This document shows positions 26,371 to 33,608 of a DNA stretch of 38,446 bases, one piece after another. Source of the stretch: Candidatus Riflebacteria bacterium HGW-Riflebacteria-2. Lineage in GTDB: Bacteria > Muiribacteriota > Ozemobacteria > Ozemobacterales > Ozemobacteraceae. The stretch is taken from assembly GCA_002839435.1 (NCBI GenBank), contig PGYA01000043.1, forward strand, positions 1 through 38,446. Reading direction: 5' to 3'. The position numbers and the translations under genes were made by a program. Every line of letters begins with the position of its first letter. Position 1 is the stretch's first letter. The notes under the pieces are model-generated. The model did not search any database, had not been told where the DNA came from, and saw only the letters and a program-made list of their open reading frames with translations.

Positions 26371-27018
26371 ATGTTAAGAATCGTCGTTCTGATCTTTTAT
26401 TTTTATGTAGTTATCAGTAATGAGATGACTTTCGCTGATGACGATCTGCTTTTTGTTCTGGCGATGATGTCTTTATTGATGCCGGGAATGGCGATTGGCT
26501 TATATTACATGCGGGCGGAGTCGGGAGGTAACAATAGCCTGCTGCAACTGGCCGGAAAGGCAAAAGAAGCCTCTGCCGAAGAGTTGGCTGAGTTTAAGCA
26601 AAAGTATCTGGTGGCGCGCGAAAGCCTTTATGCGGCTGGAATGTTTTTCTGGCTTTCACTGGTTCTGGTTATTGCCAAAGAGCGATATCTGGTAAGTTCA
26701 AATAATCTTGATTACCAGCTTACATTGGCAGTGATGATACCGGCAATGTGTCTGTCGGTTTATGAAGATGTTCTACAGCTGGTTTTAAAGATCAAGGCCG
26801 GCATGCGAACCAGTTTGCCAATCGAATACGATCTCTGGCTAAGCTGGTTTAACTTTTCGATTCTGGGCACTCTTGTTGTTATGCATGTATTTCCGTATTA
26901 CGATTCTGCTGTTGGTTTTGCGATCTTCAGCGCGGTTGTTCTGGCCAGCATTCTTTATGCGACTGGCGCCTATATCAGCCGTTACCGTAAAGCCCGTGAA
27001 ATAGGGGAAAAGGCTTAA
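26371..27018 (+). CDS. Integral membrane protein of unknown function
   Basis: A 215-residue protein with about five hydrophobic helices: ~2-18, 26-46, 88-104, 117-136 and ~157-200 (possibly two). A charged loop (~60-80, Lys/Glu-rich) lies between helices 2 and 3. The ATG at 26371 has AGGA four bases upstream and lies 12 bases after the tail-anchored kinase. Its stop overlaps the next start by one base (TAATG). I do not recognise a family. The operon position suggests a partner or target of the kinases. Confidence 0.75.
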   Translation: MLRIVVLIFYFYVVISNEMTFADDDLLFVLAMMSLLMPGMAIGLYYMRAESGGNNSLLQLAGKAKEASAEELAEFKQKYLVARESLYAAGMFFWLSLVLVIAKERYLVSSNNLDYQLTLAVMIPAMCLSVYEDVLQLVLKIKAGMRTSLPIEYDLWLSWFNFSILGTLVVMHVFPYYDSAVGFAIFSAVVLASILYATGAYISRYRKAREIGEKA

Positions 27019-27803
27019 TGATTTATAATATTCCGCCTCTGCTCCTGCTGGCTTTGCTCTTGTGCGGGCGGAAAAGTTATGCGTGGATGATTGCTACTGC
27101 CTTGGTAATAGCTATTGGCGCGCTGGTGGTTAATGTCTCTGATTTTGACTCAAATTGGAATGAATTTTTGCTGGCACAGATGGGAGTGTTTGTTCTCATG
27201 ATTGTCGGCAGTATGCTGCGGCAAACGGAATCAGGCGCCTGGCGACTCTTTTTTCGAGCCCGCCTGCATGGCACCACGGATTTTTCACATGGCGAACTGC
27301 TTGAACTGCTGGGGTTCTCGTCCCGCTTTCGCCGCACGGTGATGAATGTTGCGGTGATCATCTGTCTGTTAACCGCTTATGCTGCGGTGATGGTAGATTT
27401 TATCGAGTCAGGTGGCAGCAATGCTGCTTCGACAATAACTTTGCTCGATGAAACTCCGCCGCCAGGCTACGGAACTCTCGACAACAGCGGAATGGGTGAG
27501 TTGCCCGGAACTGTTTCAGCCGACACTCCTGCGACGTCTGTTGCCGCGCCAACTTATTTCAGAGATTCTTCGCTGCGTTTTCCAAGAGTGCTGCTGCCGG
27601 TTTTCTGGCCATTGCTGGTCGGGTTAGTGGTTGCGCAGTTTCTGTTGCGCATTCAAGATGCGTCATGGTTCAGGGCTTTGCCAATATCTGAGCTTAAACG
27701 TAGCCCAGTTGAGTTCCCTTCATACTTCTGGTTTTTACCGGTATTGGCGATTCTCATGACCTGGTCAGAAGTTATTATCGCCTGGCTAGTTACCTTCGGC
27801 TGA
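27018..27803 (+). CDS. Integral membrane protein of unknown function
   Basis: A 261-residue protein with hydrophobic helices near residues 4-17, 22-40, 50-66 and 107-128, then a ~60-residue loop rich in Gly, Pro, Thr and Ser (about 130-185, including DETPPPGYGTLDNSGMGELP), then helices at ~192-215 and ~238-258. The long polar loop is probably exposed outside the membrane or accessible for modification. It overlaps the previous gene by one base and is the last gene of the operon, converging on recN with only five bases between the stops. Family unknown. Confidence 0.75.
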   Translation: MIYNIPPLLLLALLLCGRKSYAWMIATALVIAIGALVVNVSDFDSNWNEFLLAQMGVFVLMIVGSMLRQTESGAWRLFFRARLHGTTDFSHGELLELLGFSSRFRRTVMNVAVIICLLTAYAAVMVDFIESGGSNAASTITLLDETPPPGYGTLDNSGMGELPGTVSADTPATSVAAPTYFRDSSLRFPRVLLPVFWPLLVGLVVAQFLLRIQDASWFRALPISELKRSPVEFPSYFWFLPVLAILMTWSEVIIAWLVTFG

Positions 27804-27808
27804 CAATA

Positions 27809-29482
27809 TCAGCTCTTGTGCAGCAGGTTGCGGGCAAAGTTCAAACCCTCTTTGTCGGTGCGACCGAGCATGCGCGCGATTTCTTCGATGCGACTGTCGC
27901 CTTCGACCAGATTTATCTCGACACTGGTCTGCTCGTTGCTGACTTTTTTGGTGACGGTAAAATGACAGCTGCCTTCTTTGGCGATCTGGTGCAGGTGGGT
28001 TACCAGCAGCACCTGCTTTTCGTTGCCAAGGGCGCGCAGGCTGGCGGCCACCGCTTCGGCGGTTTTTCCGCCGATCCCGGCGTCAATTTCGTCGAAAACC
28101 AGTGTGGGCAGGGCATCGCTGCGAGCCAGCACTTTTTTTATGGCAAGCGCGACACGCGACAATTCGCCGCCTGATGCGATTTTGCGCAGTGGGCCACCGG
28201 GTGCACCGGGATTGAGAGAGACGCAGAATTCTATGTTCTCGGCACCGTGAGATCCTGGATTACAGGCGGTGAGAGCTGCGTTAAAGTGCGCGGCATTAAA
28301 GCCGAGATCTGCCATTTCACTGGAAACCAGCTGGTCGAGTTTTTTGGCGAGGCTGTTACGTTCTTTGCTGATGGCTTTAATCAGCTGAACAAACCTTGCA
28401 TCTACAGCCTCGAGCTCTTTTTTGACCTTGTCGCGGGTTAAATCTGGCGCAAAAAGTTCTGACAATTCTTCGTTAACCTTTTCCCGGAGCGTGAAAAGAC
28501 CGGCAAAATCGGTTGAATGTTTGCGGCAGATGCGGGAAATATCCGACAGGCGGGACTGTATCTGATACAGCCTTTCAGGATCGAGGCCATTGCTGTCGGC
28601 GAGTTCTTCGATGTCTGTTTCCAGGGCCTTGAGGTCGTAATAGGCACCGTTCACTCTCTGGTAAAGCTCATCGATGGCCTTGTCATACAGGCTGATGCGT
28701 TTGAGATTGTCGGCGGCTCTGAATACCTGAGAAGTCGCGCCAGAGGCCTCTTCACTGCCGGCAAGGAGACCTGCAGCCGTTTGCAGGCTGCTGATGATCT
28801 GCTCGGCATGACTGAGTTTTTTCAGCTCTTCCTTGAGGTCTTCTTCTTCGGTTGTGCTGTTCAGACCGAGAGCGGAAATATCCTGAAGTATTGCCTGCAG
28901 CTCGTTGATGCGCGCAGCCGAATGCTGCTGGCGGGTTTCCAGTTCCTGTAATTTCTGCTGCAGTTTCTGACGCTGCGTATTAACTGACTGCAGCTCGCCC
29001 AGATTCTGTTTATGGCCGCTGCCGCCGGTGCGGTCGAGCAGGCCGCGTTGCACCTCAGGCTCAAGAAGCGTCTGGTGCTCGTTCTGGCCATGTATCTCTG
29101 TCAGATACGGACCAAGCTGCTTTAAAAAGGCTGCCGTAGTTAATATGCCATTAACCATGACGCGCCCGTTGCCTTCTTCTTTGAAGGTTCGCGAAATCGA
29201 CAGTGTGTGTGGGTCTTCTTCGTTGTGAAAACCTGATTCTTCAAGAAAGCTGGCGAGTTCAGGCAGATTAGAAATATTGAATTCAGCCTGTATTTTTGCG
29301 GTGGTCTGCCCGGGCATGACCAGCCCGCTGCGCGCCTTTTTGCCGAGCAGCAGTTTAACTGCTTCGAGCAGAATGCTTTTGCCGGCACCAGTTTCGCCGG
29401 TTATCACGTTGAGCCCGCGCGCAAAGCGTAGCGAGGCCGCGCGCATGAACAAAAAGTTTTCGAGCAGGATTTCCGTGATCAT
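27809..29482 (-). CDS. recN: DNA repair ATPase RecN
   Basis: A 557-residue SMC-like ATPase, close to the usual ~550. Walker A is GETGAGKS at 29-36. A central coiled coil spans ~165-370, rich in Leu, Gln and Glu. The ABC signature ASGGELSRVALAI is near residue 437 and Walker B (TLVFDEIDAGIGGKTAEAV) near 462. RecN gathers broken DNA ends and aids recombination repair. I place the start at ATG 29482 (MITEILLENF), where RecN proteins normally begin; the frame stays open for 141 more codons upstream, but that part is the shifted shadow of the SpoIID/LytB gene. It begins ten bases after that gene's stop and is probably co-transcribed with it. Confidence 0.96.
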   Translation of the reverse strand: MITEILLENFLFMRAASLRFARGLNVITGETGAGKSILLEAVKLLLGKKARSGLVMPGQTTAKIQAEFNISNLPELASFLEESGFHNEEDPHTLSISRTFKEEGNGRVMVNGILTTAAFLKQLGPYLTEIHGQNEHQTLLEPEVQRGLLDRTGGSGHKQNLGELQSVNTQRQKLQQKLQELETRQQHSAARINELQAILQDISALGLNSTTEEEDLKEELKKLSHAEQIISSLQTAAGLLAGSEEASGATSQVFRAADNLKRISLYDKAIDELYQRVNGAYYDLKALETDIEELADSNGLDPERLYQIQSRLSDISRICRKHSTDFAGLFTLREKVNEELSELFAPDLTRDKVKKELEAVDARFVQLIKAISKERNSLAKKLDQLVSSEMADLGFNAAHFNAALTACNPGSHGAENIEFCVSLNPGAPGGPLRKIASGGELSRVALAIKKVLARSDALPTLVFDEIDAGIGGKTAEAVAASLRALGNEKQVLLVTHLHQIAKEGSCHFTVTKKVSNEQTSVEINLVEGDSRIEEIARMLGRTDKEGLNFARNLLHKS

Positions 29483-29492
29483 AGGTGGCTTC

Positions 29493-30800
29493 TCAGTAAA
29501 TACTACGGGAAATACCAGGGCTTCCCGGAGTCCAGAAGAGTTTGCGAAGTCCTGTGGCAGTGTGGCTTTTGCCGTTGCCGGATATCTGTCTGAGAGTGCC
29601 TTTGACTGAGCCAGAACTGGCGGTTTTGCTGCTTCGTTGCAGGGCGCTGATCTGGGTGGGATTGGGCGGCGCAACAATTGATACTGCCGCTGATCCGGGC
29701 AGGCTGGCAACGACGACGGGCTTTGTTTCTGCCGGCTTGCCGGAAGGAACAGCATAGCGCATGGTAGCCAGTTTGGTGCCCGGATAATAAAATGCCAGAA
29801 TCTGACGCGAACCGTAGCCGATCGCCGACATGCCGATGGCGCCGTCCTGGCACATGCCGACACGGTGTCCAAAGTTTTTGTGAGTAGAGGTTTTTGACTT
29901 TGCACCCATGCGGGTTATGGTAATCTTTTTTTGTGGTGCGGGCAGCTTTATATTGCCGTTTTTCTGAACGAGTTTGCCGTAATAGCAGAATGGTTTGTGC
30001 CCGGAGATGCCATCGTAGTGGCCGATAAGATACGGCACCGAGGCTCCTTTCCAGGCCGCCCGGCTGTCGATTATATAGCCGCCGCAGTTGGAGTGATAAA
30101 CAGTGTTAGCGGGAGAGTTTTCATAGACAAGGATTTTACCGGCAGTTTCTTTGACCGCCTTGCTGGTGGCTTTGATTTCGCGGGCTATGCCGCTGTAGAC
30201 CTGACAATGAACCTTGTCGCAAAGTTGAAAGTTTTCTTTGTCCGAGTGGCGGTTTAAATTGCGAATCGCGTAGGTGCGAGCCGCAATTGTCTGGGCTTGC
30301 AGAGCTGCGTCAGGGGCACGATTGTGAATTTCTGACGGCACTACCGATTTAAGATAATCTTCGATATCAACGATGTTTATACCGCGCAGCCCGCCATCGC
30401 GTGGGGAAATGGCGATCGAGCCGCGATATGAAAACGATTTGCGACTGCCGGCGCGAACCTTTAGATTGACCGGAGGTCTGCCTACTGCCGAAAACAGCAG
30501 TTCGTTACTGAAGTAATACAGGCTTTTGCGTGCATCGACGGCAACTTTCATTTTTCCGCCTTTCATCGCTGTAATAACGATTTCAGACGCTTTGCCGGAA
30601 TAGACAGACTGCTTTTTGTTCTGATCGAATATCTCGACGAATCCGGTGCTGGGTTCTATTTTCCAGGTGGTGGGTAAACCTTGTGATACCAGACCGATTC
30701 GGATGTTACGACTGGCATTCAGGCACGAAATCTGTGCATACAAAGGCATTGCCAGAAGGGTCAGGAGCAGGCAAAATATAAATCTGATATAAAAACGCAT
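29493..30800 (-). CDS. SpoIID/LytB domain protein (peptidoglycan lytic transglycosylase-like)
   Basis: A 435-residue exported protein. After a signal peptide (FIFCLLLTLLAMPLYAQ) and a beta-rich ~120-residue region comes the SpoIID/LytB domain: VPSEI and ALQAQTIAARTYAIRNL (~150-180), VYHSNCGGYI (~238-247), and the C-terminal GHRVGMCQDGAIGMSAIGYG with FYYPGT (~310-340). SpoIID cleaves glycan strands lacking stem peptides; outside spore formers the domain occurs in LytB-like and uncharacterised wall enzymes, so it does not imply sporulation. The last ~90 residues are Pro/Ser/Thr/Lys-rich and look disordered. The predicted promoter at 30807-30835 lies so close that the mRNA would begin at or near the ATG. 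The gene is followed by recN after ten bases. Confidence 0.92.
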   Translation of the reverse strand: MRFYIRFIFCLLLTLLAMPLYAQISCLNASRNIRIGLVSQGLPTTWKIEPSTGFVEIFDQNKKQSVYSGKASEIVITAMKGGKMKVAVDARKSLYYFSNELLFSAVGRPPVNLKVRAGSRKSFSYRGSIAISPRDGGLRGINIVDIEDYLKSVVPSEIHNRAPDAALQAQTIAARTYAIRNLNRHSDKENFQLCDKVHCQVYSGIAREIKATSKAVKETAGKILVYENSPANTVYHSNCGGYIIDSRAAWKGASVPYLIGHYDGISGHKPFCYYGKLVQKNGNIKLPAPQKKITITRMGAKSKTSTHKNFGHRVGMCQDGAIGMSAIGYGSRQILAFYYPGTKLATMRYAVPSGKPAETKPVVVASLPGSAAVSIVAPPNPTQISALQRSSKTASSGSVKGTLRQISGNGKSHTATGLRKLFWTPGSPGISRSIY

Positions 30801-30806
30801 GCATGG

Positions 30807-30835
30807 ATTCTAACCTGTAAAGGTTCGAACGTCAA
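30807..30835 (-). promoter_or_regulatory. Promoter of spoIID-like / recN with internal dyad
   Basis: On the minus strand TTGACG (30835-30830), exactly 17 bases, and TAGAAT (30812-30807), each five of six to consensus. Only six bases separate the -10 from the ATG, so the transcript should be leaderless. The spacer contains the dyad AACCT-4-AGGTT (30813-30826), and GTTCGAAC (30824-30831) overlaps the -35, possible operator sequences. Confidence 0.65.
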
Positions 30836-30864
30836 TACCCCGTGCATAAACTTTGCTTCAGGTA

Positions 30865-32133
30865 TTAACTGTCTTTTTTAGCGGGAAGGGTGGCGGTGTA
30901 GCCGAGATCGTTGATTGCCTGCAGAACCTGCTCGGGCAGGAATTTGCCGTAAATTTCGGCGCGCTTTTCGGTCAACAGAACCTGAGCATCGCTGACGCCG
31001 TCTATTTCCATTATGGTCTGGCGAACTGCCTGAGCGCAGTTTCCGCATGACATGCCATCTACGTTGATTACCAGATCAGGGTGGTGAACAGCTGCCCCGT
31101 CGTGGCAACTGCTGCAGCAGGCAGCGCCGGTGCGACTCTTATACCAGCTGACTGCCAGTATGATAATCATAAAAATCGCACTTATGCCTTCAAAAAGACT
31201 GAGTTCAACGTGGCAGGCCGGTTGTGAAGTTGCCAGCAGGCCGGTGGAAAACGTCTGGTTGAGGTAATCGAAGACAAAGCCGCCGACCAGCGATCCAACC
31301 ATGACGGTTGTAATATAAATTACAGCTGCGGCACGCCCAAGAACCTTGAAAACTACCGAAATGGCAGCAGCATTGGTTGCCGGGCCGCTGATCAGAAAAA
31401 CAAAGGCGGCGCCGGGAGATACTCCCGCATGCATGAAGCCAAGTGCAATCGGAATCGAAGATGTCGAGCAGACATAAATCGGAATACCTATGGCCAGCAT
31501 AAGCAGCATGGTCAGATAGTAATTTCCGATGTACTGGCTGACAAAATCTGAAGAAATGAAAGTTGAAATAAGCCCGGCCACCAGAATGCCGACAATAAGC
31601 GCGCGTGCTATTTCGCCCGGCAGTGTGATCAGACCATAACTGAGGGCTGCCTTTATCTTTTGCGTGAAGCTGAGGTGTTCTTCTGGCAGATCATGCGTGC
31701 CTGCGTGTTTTTCCTGCTTGTCGTCGTCGAGAGTCGATACAAGTATGCCGCCGATGATGCCGGTGATAAATGCTGCCAGCGGCCGGAACCATGCGAAAAA
31801 CGGACCGAGCAGACCATAGGTAGCGAGAATCGAATCAACACCGGTCTGCGGGGTAGATATTAGAAACGAGGTAGTAGCGCCTTTGTTGGCACCATGTTTG
31901 CGCAGCGAAGCTGCTACCGGTATAACGCCGCAGGAACAGAGTGGTAGAGGCACGCCCAGCAGGGTGGCTTTAAGTATCGAGCCATATCTGCTGCCGCCAA
32001 GGTGCTTTTCAACCCAGCGTGGCGAAATCATCACCGACAATACGCCTGATATCAGAAAACCAAGTATAAGATAAGGTGACATCTGACCGAGTACTGACCA
32101 GCAGGCATGTAACAGCGTAGTTAATTGTTGCAT
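30865..32133 (-). CDS. Metal efflux permease with C-terminal HMA domain (SO_0444/ArsP-like)
   Basis: A 422-residue membrane protein of the DUF318/permease family (ArsP and the SO_0444-type Cu/Zn exporters). About eight to ten helices include the hallmark LGVPLPLCSCGVIPVA (Cys66, Cys68) in the first half and the internal-repeat counterpart IPIYVCSTSSIPIALGF in the second. After the last helix there is a Cys/His cluster (CCSSCH, about 339-344) and then a heavy-metal-associated domain with GMSCGNC (Cys363, Cys366), as in copper chaperones and P1B ATPases. The likely role is export of copper, zinc or a related soft metal from the cytoplasm, with the HMA domain delivering or sensing the ion. It has its own promoter. 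The 64 bases to the next gene hold a separate promoter and no clear terminator. Confidence 0.9.
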   Translation of the reverse strand: MQQLTTLLHACWSVLGQMSPYLILGFLISGVLSVMISPRWVEKHLGGSRYGSILKATLLGVPLPLCSCGVIPVAASLRKHGANKGATTSFLISTPQTGVDSILATYGLLGPFFAWFRPLAAFITGIIGGILVSTLDDDKQEKHAGTHDLPEEHLSFTQKIKAALSYGLITLPGEIARALIVGILVAGLISTFISSDFVSQYIGNYYLTMLLMLAIGIPIYVCSTSSIPIALGFMHAGVSPGAAFVFLISGPATNAAAISVVFKVLGRAAAVIYITTVMVGSLVGGFVFDYLNQTFSTGLLATSQPACHVELSLFEGISAIFMIIILAVSWYKSRTGAACCSSCHDGAAVHHPDLVINVDGMSCGNCAQAVRQTIMEIDGVSDAQVLLTEKRAEIYGKFLPEQVLQAINDLGYTATLPAKKDS

Positions 32134-32159
32134 TTCTTTGTTTATCCTGTTTCTATTAC

Positions 32160-32188
32160 ATTATAAATATATACCCTGCCGCTGAAAA
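32160..32188 (-). promoter_or_regulatory. Candidate promoter of the metal permease
   Basis: On the minus strand TTTTCA (32188-32183, four of six), 17 bases, and a perfect TATAAT (32165-32160). The expected start near 32153 gives a ~20-base leader with AGGAT before the ATG at 32133. I see no obvious metal-regulator dyad. Confidence 0.45.
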
Positions 32189-32236
32189 AGCAAATCAAAG
32201 CCGGCTATTACTTTGTCACACCCGACTTGCCGCCAT

Positions 32237-32270
32237 ATAAAAAGCGCGGAAACCGCATGGGCTGCCGCGC
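32237..32270 (-). terminator. Rho-independent terminator of the tandem-kinase/TPR operon
   Basis: On the minus strand GCGCGG (32270-32265) pairs with CCGCGC (32249-32244) around a 15-base loop and is followed by TTTTT (32243-32239). It lies 22 bases past the TPR gene's stop. Confidence 0.7.
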
Positions 32271-32291
32271 CTGATCGGATAGCGGGTGGGT

Positions 32292-33575
32292 TTACTTGTG
32301 CAGGCGGTTTACCCTTTGTAACAGATCGTTTGCCCGGCTGTCGTCAGGGTCTTTGAGCAGCAATTCTTCGCACAGGGCTTTTGCGGCAGGCAGGTCGCCG
32401 AGTTGAAAGTTGGCTTCGGCAACGGTCAGCTGAATACGGCGTTCTGCCGGATATTTGCTGCGCACCTGTTCGAGATAGAGAATCGCCTCGGCGCCTTCGC
32501 CAATGTAATAGCAGGCTTTGAAGTATTTGAGAAGCGTTTCGGCGTCGCGCTCTCTGAGGTCGAGTGCCTGCTTGTAAGCATCTTTTGCTCTTGCCCAGCG
32601 TCGATTCTCGCTGGCGTTATCGCCGAGAAGCTGCAGAGCATCGTAATAGGCGGGTGCCATTTCAAGCGCCTTGCGCAGAGCTTCGCGGCCTTCCGGGCCC
32701 TTGTCCTGCGCAAACATGCTTCGCGCTTCCTTGTAGAGAGCAACAGCTTCAGCCGGGATGTCGGCTTTGCGGACTGGCGCAGCCTGCGGTGCTGGTTCTG
32801 TGACCGGGGTAGTATCGTCTGGTTCGACAACAGCAGGTGGTTCTGGTTGTGCGGTTGTGACAAAGGCTGGTTCAGTCTGCTTAAACGGCGCAAAAGCAGG
32901 CGATGATTTTTCGAGGCCGTTAATTGCGGCGTTGATTTCATTGTGGAAAGCGCTGGCTTCGGCTGAGGTTTCTGCTGCTGGTGCGGCCATAAGCGCACGT
33001 TTGTACATGCTGACCTTTGCCGCGGGTTTATCTTCGGGCATGGCGGCGGCACGACTGGCCAGTTGACGGGCAAAATCAAGACCGCTGGCAGACCTTTTTT
33101 CTGACTGCTTCTGGGCGCTTTCGATCGTTGCTTTGTCATAAGTCAGTTTAAACGAAACAGTCAGGTCAGTAATGCCGCCTTTGTTTTTGGCAATATCGGT
33201 AACATTGGCAGCAAAGCCGACATCACCGATTTTTACATTACCGATCTGCTGGCCCTTGCTGATTTTTGCGGCGTCGGCTGGTATGGTTTCAGAACTGGCG
33301 ACGACATTGCTGCCATCGAGAGCCTGTATCTTGAAGGCTATCTGCTTGAGTGTGCCGTTTTCTCCGCTTACCTTCCATTCCTCGACGAAGACGATCTCAA
33401 AGTCGTGCATTTTCCCGTTAAATGGCACCTTTTCGGCAAAAATTGCCGAGCCGGGATGCGGGTCGTAGCTGAACATGCGCTCAAGCGTCAGCTCGGCTGT
33501 TTCTGCAAACAGGGCAGAAGCACTGACCAATGCGATAAAGACAAACAGAACGCACAGTTTTAACGATTTCATCAT
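32292..33575 (-). CDS. Exported TPR protein
   Basis: A 427-residue protein with a signal peptide (LCVLFVFIALVSASALFA, cut near residue 24). Residues ~25-150 are a beta-type domain that I cannot assign. A linker at ~225-275 is rich in Pro, Glu, Thr and Val. Residues ~278-427 are TPR repeats (GREALRKALEMAPAYYDALQ, then ARAKDAYKQALDL, EAILYLEQVRSKYPAERR, LPAAKALCEELLLKDPDDSR). TPR regions bind proteins, so it is likely an envelope scaffold. The ATG at 33575 follows a GGGGG-type ribosome site, and the second ATG at 33572 is equally possible. It starts 33 bases after the tandem-kinase receptor gene on the same strand and precedes a terminator, so the two form the end of one operon and may work together. 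Confidence 0.82.
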   Translation of the reverse strand: MMKSLKLCVLFVFIALVSASALFAETAELTLERMFSYDPHPGSAIFAEKVPFNGKMHDFEIVFVEEWKVSGENGTLKQIAFKIQALDGSNVVASSETIPADAAKISKGQQIGNVKIGDVGFAANVTDIAKNKGGITDLTVSFKLTYDKATIESAQKQSEKRSASGLDFARQLASRAAAMPEDKPAAKVSMYKRALMAAPAAETSAEASAFHNEINAAINGLEKSSPAFAPFKQTEPAFVTTAQPEPPAVVEPDDTTPVTEPAPQAAPVRKADIPAEAVALYKEARSMFAQDKGPEGREALRKALEMAPAYYDALQLLGDNASENRRWARAKDAYKQALDLRERDAETLLKYFKACYYIGEGAEAILYLEQVRSKYPAERRIQLTVAEANFQLGDLPAAKALCEELLLKDPDDSRANDLLQRVNRLHK

Positions 33576-33608
33576 GAAAGAACCCCCGGAATCTTACTTT
33601 TCGAGATA

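Noticed and set aside
29483..29905. 141-residue N-terminal extension of RecN
   Set aside because: It is the out-of-frame shadow of the SpoIID/LytB gene's 3' end; RecN proteins start at the MITEILLENF-type sequence encoded from 29482.
29493..30800. SpoIID-type gene as evidence of endospore formation
   Set aside because: The SpoIID/LytB domain is common in non-sporulating bacteria, and no other sporulation gene is present in the window.
30824..30831. GTTCGAAC as a LexA (SOS) box upstream of the recN operon
   Set aside because: The half-sites are in the reverse order and lack the spacing of known GAAC-N4-GTTC or CTGT-N8-ACAG boxes; kept only as a possible dyad.
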